From positions 1 through 12,791 of the forward strand of contig CALKDE010000291.1 in assembly GCA_938082955.1 (NCBI GenBank): a stretch of 12,791 nucleotides of DNA, in the 5' to 3' direction. Positions within the stretch are counted from its first letter, which is position 1. Every line of letters begins with the position of its first letter. Positions 7,604 through 12,791 of the stretch are shown piece by piece. The stretch comes from an uncultured Pseudomonadales bacterium. GTDB taxonomy: Bacteria; Pseudomonadota; Gammaproteobacteria; Pseudomonadales; Pseudohongiellaceae. Made by a program: the position numbers and the translations under genes. Below the pieces are notes generated by a model that saw nothing but the letters and a program-made list of their open reading frames with translations, made no database searches and had not been told where the DNA came from.

Positions 7604-7933
7604 CTAACCGGCTTCAATTTTATCGGTAAAATTAACTTCCCAGTCGCTGAAACCACCATCCATACTATAGGCCTCTTTGAAGCCTTGCTCGCCAAAATAG
7701 GCCGCCGCTGACTGGCTCGTATTGCCGTGGTAGCAATACACGAGTAAGGGCTTGCTGATATCGGCATTCTCAACGAAGACCTGCAAGCTGCTATTATCCA
7801 GATGTAGTGCGGAGCTAATGTGGCTATTCGCGTAGGACTGCTCGTCCCGAATGTCGATAACCTGCAAACCATTCTCTGGTGCTGCATCGAGCAATGTCCG
7901 AGCCTTGTGAATATCAATTCGCTTAAATACCAT
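7604..7933 (-). CDS. glpE: Thiosulfate sulfurtransferase GlpE (single-domain rhodanese)
   Basis: This is a 109-residue single-domain rhodanese, close to the 108 residues of E. coli GlpE, which transfers sulfane sulfur from thiosulfate to cyanide or thioredoxin in the cytoplasm. VIDIRDEQSYANSHI at about 25-39 is the conserved CDC25-like/rhodanese entry motif. The active-site loop CYHGNTS starts at Cys67, matching Cys65 of E. coli GlpE (CYHGNSS), and SMDGGFSDW near the C-terminus is the usual GlpE ending motif. The ATG at 7933 follows a GAGGG stretch on the - strand about ten bases away. It lies 111 bases after the antiporter gene on the same strand with no convincing terminator between, so read-through from that gene is possible. 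No glycerol-3-phosphate genes are adjacent. Confidence 0.93.
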   Translation of the reverse strand: MVFKRIDIHKARTLLDAAPENGLQVIDIRDEQSYANSHISSALHLDNSSLQVFVENADISKPLLVYCYHGNTSQSAAAYFGEQGFKEAYSMDGGFSDWEVNFTDKIEAG

Positions 7934-8044
7934 TTGTAGGGGCCCTCATGACATCTGCTGAATAGAAGATGATAGCAGTTTCTGCAGCTCACGCCTTCTA
8001 TACCATGCCCAATGGTAAGCAGCTCATTGATATTACTGAAATGA

Positions 8045-9460
8045 CTAGAGCATGAAGGCGCTAATCAAGAGAAAACCAAACGCCGCGATACCGCCGCTTA
8101 TCAGCGCATAAGGTAACTGTGTTCTCACATGGTCTATATGATCTGTAGCGGATGCCATTGAAGCTACGACCGTTGTATCGCTAATCGGTGATGCATGATC
8201 TCCAAACACCGACCCCGACAAAACTGCAGCTAGAAATAGCGAACTATTCAAATCCAGAGGAACAGCGATTTGCATAGCCAGCGGTATCATAATCGCAAAC
8301 GTACCCCAGCTCGAACCGATCGCGAAAGCGATAAAACCGGAAATAACAAACAACAAGGGCAGTAGCAAAGCTAACGGAATACTCTGCTGCACCAGCTGCG
8401 CAACATAGACGCCAGTTCCCAGTAGATTCGCAACGTCACCCAGCGCGAGCGCGAACAGTAAGATCATCGTGACGGGCAGCAACCCCCCTGCTCCCTTCAA
8501 GAATATCTGCATCAACTCTTCTAAATTCAATCGGCTCTGCTGCAGCGCCAACCCCCAAGATGTAACTAGTGCCGCCAATACAGCCCATAGAACGGATGTA
8601 GAGCCAGAGCCTGCACTAAGATTTCCGTCACCTGTCACAAATAACCCTAACGGCATGCCAATAACCATCACGGCAATAGGCACAATCATGAACCGTGCCT
8701 TGTCGGCATCAGTGCGCTCAACTTGTTGGGAGAGGATTGATGGATCTACCATCGGCGTCGCGTTCGCCCAGAGAAGTTCGCCAGCCTCGGTACGCTCCTG
8801 TGCCTTCTTCATTGGGCCGATCTCTATGTTTTTACCAATGACGAAGGCACAAAAAAGTATTACGACAATAGGATAGAGATTAAAAGGTATAGCATAAATA
8901 AAAACGTCGATTGGATTATCAATCTCGGCAGAGCCTAAGAGGCTAATTATCACAGCGCCCCACGCATTCAGAGGAATAAGAACGCAGATAGGTGCGGAGG
9001 TAGAATCGATAATATAAGCGAGCTTCTCTCGTGAAATTTTATAGCGATCAAAAAGCGGTCGCGATATCGCCCCAGCAATGAGTAATGTGATATTCGATTC
9101 TATAAAAACAACGATACCGGTTGAGTAGGCCAGCCACTGCGCACGCTTACCATTCGTTACCCAGTTACGATGTTCTAACAAATGAATGAAGCCACGGACG
9201 CCACCAAGCTTCTCGATAGTCGCAATCAACCCGCCGATGATGAGGGTGAACATCAGTACGCGCGTGTCGCCGGCATCTGAGAAGACATTCACTATGCCGT
9301 CTAACGCTAGTCCAATGCCGGCCAAGGGATTCACAGACTCGAGCAAACAGAAGCCGATCCAGATGCCTACACTCAATGAGAGTATTACCTGCCGCGTGAT
9401 GATCGCCAGCGCAATCGCCAGCAGCGGAGGAAGGATAGACATCCAATTTGCTTCATACAT
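8045..9460 (-). CDS. NhaC-family Na+/H+ antiporter-like transporter
   Basis: This is a 471-residue inner-membrane protein of the NhaC antiporter family (ion transporter superfamily), expected to exchange Na+ or an organic anion against protons. About ten to twelve hydrophobic segments alternate with short loops. A long polar loop at about 215-250 (IEIGPMKKAQERTEAG and after) divides the protein. Family signatures are GSSWGTFAIMIPLA and GDHASPISDTT at 420-430 (Asp421, His422, Asp428), followed by ATDHIDHVRTQLPYA. Relatives include NhaC and the malate/lactate exchanger MleN, so the exchanged ion is not certain. The ATG at 9460 has no good Shine-Dalgarno. A 19-codon ORF (9512-9453) overlaps the start by eight bases, and Met7 is a less likely alternative start. 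The gene is preceded on its strand by a long gap and followed by glpE. Confidence 0.9.
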   Translation of the reverse strand: MYEANWMSILPPLLAIALAIITRQVILSLSVGIWIGFCLLESVNPLAGIGLALDGIVNVFSDAGDTRVLMFTLIIGGLIATIEKLGGVRGFIHLLEHRNWVTNGKRAQWLAYSTGIVVFIESNITLLIAGAISRPLFDRYKISREKLAYIIDSTSAPICVLIPLNAWGAVIISLLGSAEIDNPIDVFIYAIPFNLYPIVVILFCAFVIGKNIEIGPMKKAQERTEAGELLWANATPMVDPSILSQQVERTDADKARFMIVPIAVMVIGMPLGLFVTGDGNLSAGSGSTSVLWAVLAALVTSWGLALQQSRLNLEELMQIFLKGAGGLLPVTMILLFALALGDVANLLGTGVYVAQLVQQSIPLALLLPLLFVISGFIAFAIGSSWGTFAIMIPLAMQIAVPLDLNSSLFLAAVLSGSVFGDHASPISDTTVVASMASATDHIDHVRTQLPYALISGGIAAFGFLLISAFML

Positions 9461-10089
9461 AGTTTAGAATCATTCGCTCAAAACCCCAGTTCAGACCGCC
9501 AGCTCGGACCATTTCCTTTAATCAAACCAAGCCCTCGACAACAAGACCAGTTTGCAGATTCGATCAGTATAGGCAATACCCTCGTGATACGAAACCGTAG
9601 CACGTTGATATTTTCAGCTAAGAGTGAAAAGCAGTCGCGAGAAAACTAAAACTGTGATGATTCTTAGCAATACGATTAGCAAGAATACCGGTGAGGATAG
9701 TTAGTTAGCTGCCCATTCGCTGCCACGCGCCGTCCTGCAGGGGGGTATAGGAAAGGCCATCTATCGATATTCGTTACAAGCAGCTTATCGTCCGCGAAGG
9801 TGCCTCTATCCAGAGAATGGCTAGCACCAGGGGCTGCAGCGCGATTAGCTCGAACAGAACCGGATTAGAATTAAGAATTAGGGATTAGGGATAACTCGGC
9901 ACAGTGCGCTGTCTTATTGCTAACGGCCTAGGTAGCGTGAGCACGACGGAGGGTGGCTTCGCCGCTAAGCTAATGCGGTACAAAGCATTGCCTGCGCTCA
10001 CCAAGATGTTAACTAATTCGTGATCTTGCACTTTGTAAAGTTGTTGATGCCCACTTTCGTTGTCCACTGTGCTTTACTATTGAATGAAC
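9461..10089. other. 629-base gap without a convincing gene
   Basis: This stretch lies upstream of the antiporter gene and downstream of the CIA30 gene on the - strand. It should hold the antiporter promoter, but I see no clear -35/-10 pair. It contains a 19-codon ORF overlapping the antiporter start (9453-9512, -), a 62-residue open stretch without a start codon (9676-9864, -) that reads like a decayed coding fragment, and ATTA-type heptad repeats at 9864-9890. A possible structured part has GTGAGC (9937-9942) pairing with GCTCAC (near 9995). A 60-codon ORF on the - strand (9885-10067) has no ribosome binding site or recognisable domain and is not called. Confidence 0.5.
9864..9890. repeat. 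Short tandem heptad repeat (ATTAGGG type)
   Basis: Four consecutive units read ATTAGA, ATTAAGA, ATTAGGG and ATTAGGG. The last two are identical and the first lacks a base. It lies in the non-coding gap upstream of the antiporter gene. Role unknown; it may be simple slippage. Confidence 0.5.
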
Positions 10090-10710
10090 TCAAGGCTGTT
10101 TGGTTTCCTTATACGCCTCAACACTTATCAAGCGAAGCTCAAAAGGACCATCTGTTTTGTCGTACTGGTACAAACCGAATTCAATAATCTGACTGGTATC
10201 GAGTTCGGGGCCATCGAGCCTGAATCCGCGAAGCTGAGGGAAAAAAGTCGTGAATGGGATATCGATTACGTCGGTTTCGTTAGCTAACGTGTCGAAATCA
10301 GCCCAATAATTAATTCGCCGACCACGCCATCGGGCATCAGTTTGCAATTGCCACGTGTAACGACGACCGTCAGCCTTAACCTTTACTCTTATTCCAGTAT
10401 AAGCGGATAAGTCTAGTTTTAAGGGTTGTGTACGGATGGAGCTGAAACCGCCCCCATTCGTGTTAGTAGTGCCAGCAAAAATCAGCTGCCCCGAAGAGAT
10501 AGCAAACCCACCCTCGCTTCTGCCCCCCATGACGTTATCATTTTGCACGTACCAGCCAAAGTCAGGACTATCTGCATTAAAACTAGCAAGAATTAGGGTG
10601 TCCAATTCGTCAGTCTCCCAGGCGCTGAGAGTTGGGCATAAAAGGAAGAGTAGAATTATGCCGCAAGAACGCACTATTGAATGTGAATAGCATTTTTTTT
10701 TGATTATCAT
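10090..10710 (-). CDS. Exported CIA30-domain protein (NDUFAF1-like)
   Basis: This is a 206-residue protein with a basic N-terminus and hydrophobic core (about 13-30, likely cleavage after LSA), so it is predicted to be exported. From about 40 to 200 it matches the CIA30 / NDUFAF1 family, a galactose-binding-like beta-sandwich. Visible family marks are DNVMGGRSEGG, SGQLIFAG, GGGFSSIRT, DLSAYTGIRVKVKADGRRYTWQL, FTTFFPQLRG and the closing GPFELRLISVEAY. Mitochondrial members assist complex I assembly; the role of bacterial exported members is not established, and no complex I gene lies nearby. The ATG at 10710 has only a weak ribosome binding site, and codons 4-6 are nine consecutive A. GTG at codon 13 (10674) would give a compact signal peptide but also lacks a ribosome binding site. 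The gene is flanked on both sides by long gaps. Confidence 0.85.
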   Translation of the reverse strand: MIIKKKCYSHSIVRSCGIILLFLLCPTLSAWETDELDTLILASFNADSPDFGWYVQNDNVMGGRSEGGFAISSGQLIFAGTTNTNGGGFSSIRTQPLKLDLSAYTGIRVKVKADGRRYTWQLQTDARWRGRRINYWADFDTLANETDVIDIPFTTFFPQLRGFRLDGPELDTSQIIEFGLYQYDKTDGPFELRLISVEAYKETKQP

Positions 10711-10762
10711 GGCTCTAAAAACGACTAGTTTTAAGCATTAGATCATAAACGGTGCTGATAAA

Positions 10763-10837
10763 ATGAAGTTTCTGGACAGTATGGAAAATTTTCTACACGC
10801 TATAAAAAAGGAGTTTTCGGTATCCATGCAACTCTGA
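10763..10837 (+). CDS. Possible 24-residue peptide ORF
   Basis: ATG at 10763 opens 24 codons with a helix-compatible composition: hydrophobic Phe/Leu/Met/Ile residues alternate with charged ones, and a Lys-Lys-Glu lies in the middle. It ends in TGA directly abutting another ATG at 10838. No strong Shine-Dalgarno precedes it. The AAAAAGGAG inside it (around 10806-10813) cannot serve its own start. It could be a small peptide or chance. Confidence 0.15.
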   Translation: MKFLDSMENFLHAIKKEFSVSMQL

Positions 10838-10841
10838 ATGG

Positions 10842-11063
10842 GTGCCTCGCTTCCCAACCTACACCGTGAATGAGCTGTTAATAACAACTACCCTATCTTG
10901 CTTTTTTGTTGCTGCTAATGCGGAAGAGGAGAATGGCATAGTCAAAGATGTGTTTCTAGCAAGTGGTATTGCCAGTTACGATATTGAATTAAGTCTAGCT
11001 TCACGAAGAGGAAAAATTACTAATTCAAAGGCTGCACGGAGCGAGAATCGAATCCTGCCCTAA
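10842..11063 (+). CDS. Doubtful small secreted protein or gene remnant
   Basis: An open frame of 73 codons begins at GTG 10842, with a second GTG at 10866. The part after the second GTG reads like a signal peptide: a hydrophobic stretch ending in VAANA, followed by an acidic mature start (EEENG). The remaining residues (DVFLASGIASYDIELSLASRR) resemble nothing I recognise. Neither GTG has a proper ribosome binding site; AAAAAGGAG (around 10806-10813) is too far upstream. It may be the 5' remnant of a broken gene or a chance frame. Confidence 0.22.
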   Translation: MPRFPTYTVNELLITTTLSCFFVAANAEEENGIVKDVFLASGIASYDIELSLASRRGKITNSKAARSENRILP

Positions 11064-11345
11064 TAAGCTGTTTGTCATGGCAATTAAGTATCTGACCCTC
11101 TGAGGCAGCCAAAAGGCTAGGCCATAAATAAAAACCCTAACTCATTAATCCCTAAAACTAGTACCCGGCACAGTCACCATTACACCCCGGGGCGTGTCCG
11201 TTTCAGATTAACAGCAACCCTCCCTCAGAATCATGTAAGCGATTCGTATAGAACCAATCACACCAGTTACCATGGCCACCGTTTCGTGCAAGGCATTCAA
11301 TCTCGTCCCAGCAAGAAACCTCGCATTTTTTTAAGAAGACCTTGC

Positions 11346-12671
11346 TTAGGAACACCTTGCACTATAAGGCTTAATCAAAACAAAATAGAAAGTAGCTGCT
11401 AGTAGATTAAAAGCAGGTATTGATATCAATAAAGCTTTTTGAATACCTACACCACCACCAAAATAAGTGTCATTCAAAAACGCTACTATTAACGGGCCAA
11501 GAGCCAAACCAATTAAGCTTACGATAAGCAAATAAAAAGCAGATAACATTCCTCTCATTCTATTTGGTGTAATTTCTTGTAGCATCGCGGCCGCCGGAGC
11601 AATAGGTGCCACCATAAAGCTATAACTTAAAGCAAAAAACACAAGAGCATTGAAAGCATTGTCTTCTGTGGCAAAAAATATGGCAAAGGGAATAGCTAAT
11701 ACAGCGCAAACTAAACAAAAATATGCTTTCCCTCCGGCTATGTAAACGGATATTTTATCACTCAACCATCCTCCGATTATTAACCCTAATACCCCGCCTA
11801 AAATCAAAGCAATACCAATATTAAACCCGGCTTCACTTATCGTCCATCCATGAATTCTCATAAAATAAACAGACACCCAGGAATTAATTCCCACCAACGC
11901 CAGATTGCTGCATCCAACTGCGAAGTGATGAGGAATGTAAAAATCTGCATTTATTTTAAAAAACTTTTTTACTTCAGAGATCGGAATAGAGATATCACCA
12001 TATAGCTTCTTTTTTTCTTCAACAACTATCCTGTCTGGCTCTCTTATCAATGATGTGAGTAAGGCTATAAACAAACCAGGGAGACCAACCAAAACAAAAA
12101 CCCACTGCCAGCCTGAAAGAAAATTAATACCGAATAAAGATACATTCTCGCCGTTCTCTCCCGTCACAAATGAAATAATTGCGCCCCCGATTATTAATGC
12201 TAGACCCGCTCCAACAGCAGTGCCCATTGTAAAAACACCCATCGCTAGCCCCAATTTCTTCGGAGGAAAGCTGTCAGCTAGCATAGAATAGGCGGCCGGT
12301 GCCAATGACGCCTCACCAACCCCAACGCCAATTCTCGCAAGAAAAAGCTGAGTATAATTTTGAGCCAACCCACACAAGGCAGTCATAAAACTCCAGAGAG
12401 TTATACCCACCGTGACTATTTTTTTTCTGGACCAAATATCCACTAACCTTCCTATAGGTAGCGCTGCCAAACAATAAAAAATAGCAAAAGACAGCCCGAG
12501 CAGGAGACTTATTTGAGTATCAGAAATCTGAAAATCTGCTTTAATAGGCTCTACTAGCAAACTAATTATCATCCTATCCACAAACGATGATATATACGCT
12601 AGAAAAAGAATAGCTAAAGTTGTCCAAGCGACTACTGGAGTAGGAAAGTTAATTTCTTTATCATTTTCCAT
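11346..12671 (-). CDS. MFS transporter, spinster-like
   Basis: This is a 441-residue major facilitator with twelve predicted helices, which would move a small organic molecule across the inner membrane. Helix 1 carries DR at 32-33. MFS motif A is clear at 74-84 (GRLVDIWSRKK) between helices 2 and 3, followed by RIGVGVGEA at 113-121, a mark of the spinster-type branch. A second motif A-like loop (GGWLSDKIS) appears in the C-terminal half. Substrates in this branch vary (organic acids, sugars, lipids in eukaryotic homologues), so none is assigned. The ATG at 12671 follows AAGGA (12678-12682) with a six-base spacer. The gene is visibly richer in A and T than the genes before 9460, with A-ending codons and runs of A, which suggests a separate origin. 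It is separated from the CIA30 gene by a long gap. Confidence 0.9.
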   Translation of the reverse strand: MENDKEINFPTPVVAWTTLAILFLAYISSFVDRMIISLLVEPIKADFQISDTQISLLLGLSFAIFYCLAALPIGRLVDIWSRKKIVTVGITLWSFMTALCGLAQNYTQLFLARIGVGVGEASLAPAAYSMLADSFPPKKLGLAMGVFTMGTAVGAGLALIIGGAIISFVTGENGENVSLFGINFLSGWQWVFVLVGLPGLFIALLTSLIREPDRIVVEEKKKLYGDISIPISEVKKFFKINADFYIPHHFAVGCSNLALVGINSWVSVYFMRIHGWTISEAGFNIGIALILGGVLGLIIGGWLSDKISVYIAGGKAYFCLVCAVLAIPFAIFFATEDNAFNALVFFALSYSFMVAPIAPAAAMLQEITPNRMRGMLSAFYLLIVSLIGLALGPLIVAFLNDTYFGGGVGIQKALLISIPAFNLLAATFYFVLIKPYSARCS

Positions 12672-12677
12672 TATAAA

Positions 12678-12682
12678 TCCTT
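12678..12682 (-). promoter_or_regulatory. Ribosome binding site of the MFS gene
   Basis: AAGGA on the - strand, six bases before the ATG at 12671, confirms this start. No clear promoter was found in the 109 bases upstream that lie inside the window. Confidence 0.6.
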
Positions 12683-12791
12683 TTTAATGCGTTCTTTACT
12701 GCCGTTATTGCACGTTTAAGAAGCCCAACCTCACTATATCATTTCTAGTAAAGCCTACCTATGCCTTTGCCGTACTTACTATTTTCACATC

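Larger units (their letters stand above)
10711..11345. other. 635-base gap with only doubtful small ORFs
   Basis: This intergenic stretch separates the CIA30 and MFS genes, both on the - strand. It holds a 24-codon ORF (10763-10837, +) and a 73-codon ORF with a signal-like N-terminus (10842-11063, +), both weakly supported. The remainder, 11064-11345, has many stops in all frames. It carries an imperfect palindrome ACAC-CCCC-GGGG-C-GTGT (11182-11197) and a CGGCACAGT word (11166-11174) that recurs in the other gap (9897-9905). I found no RNA gene or complete mobile element. Confidence 0.5.

Noticed and set aside
7564..7992. 142-codon frame on the - strand over glpE
   Set aside because: It overlaps the full glpE gene in another frame and has a non-protein-like composition.
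8001..8017. TACCAT/ATGGTA hairpin between the antiporter gene and glpE as a terminator
   Set aside because: The stem is six pairs with no following T-run on the - strand.
9937..10001. Nested pairings (GTGAGC/GCTCAC with CCGC/GCGG) as a riboswitch or ncRNA
   Set aside because: The stems are short, the loops are large, and no known riboswitch core could be recognised.
9885..10067. 60-codon frame on the - strand in the gap between the antiporter and CIA30 genes
   Set aside because: It has no ribosome binding site, no recognisable motif, and a length expected by chance.

Overview
The window reads as chromosomal DNA from a Gram-negative bacterium. The support is a lipoprotein signal with a lipobox, several Sec-type signal peptides, GlpE, an AbgT-type transporter and an NhaC-family antiporter. 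The mix of families (microsomal-type epoxide hydrolase, AbgT, NhaC, CIA30, spinster-like MFS) and the mid-range base composition suggest a marine proteobacterium, perhaps a gammaproteobacterium. The first gene, however, most resembles the ArgD form I know from alphaproteobacteria. The taxonomic placement is inference. No rRNA, tRNA, CRISPR array, complete insertion sequence or phage gene was seen.

Layout. Bases 18-5911 hold four genes on the + strand with gaps of 45 to 81 bases: an ArgD-like class III aminotransferase, an exported or membrane-anchored epoxide hydrolase, an AbgT-family transporter, and a secreted TPR protein with a conserved His/Cys cluster. The block ends in a perfect 14-bp inverted repeat that overlaps the last gene's stop codon. 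Bases 5944-6861 (- strand) encode an SMP-30/gluconolactonase-like lipoprotein. Divergent from it is a 140-residue membrane protein of unknown function (7106-7528). On the - strand follow glpE (7604-7933) and an NhaC-family antiporter (8045-9460). A gap of about 630 bases separates the antiporter from an exported CIA30-domain protein (10090-10710). A second gap of about 635 bases holds only two doubtful small ORFs. Bases 11346-12671 (- strand) encode a spinster-like MFS transporter that is visibly more A+T-rich than the rest.

How the genes may work together. The + strand block looks like one transcription unit combining an envelope epoxide hydrolase, an inner-membrane carrier of the aminoacyl/antimetabolite class, a cytoplasmic PLP aminotransferase and a periplasmic TPR protein. 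A small-molecule conversion and transport pathway is a reasonable hypothesis, but the sequence does not show the substrate. The facing SMP-30-like lipoprotein (lactonase family) could belong to the same chemistry, though its orientation gives no operon support. The remaining genes look like unrelated single transcription units.

The points most worth a second look are a strong internal ribosome binding site in the epoxide hydrolase gene, placed so that it would produce a signal-less second form; the His-rich TPR protein in its operon context; the hairpin over the stop codon; and the two low-coding gaps around the CIA30 gene.
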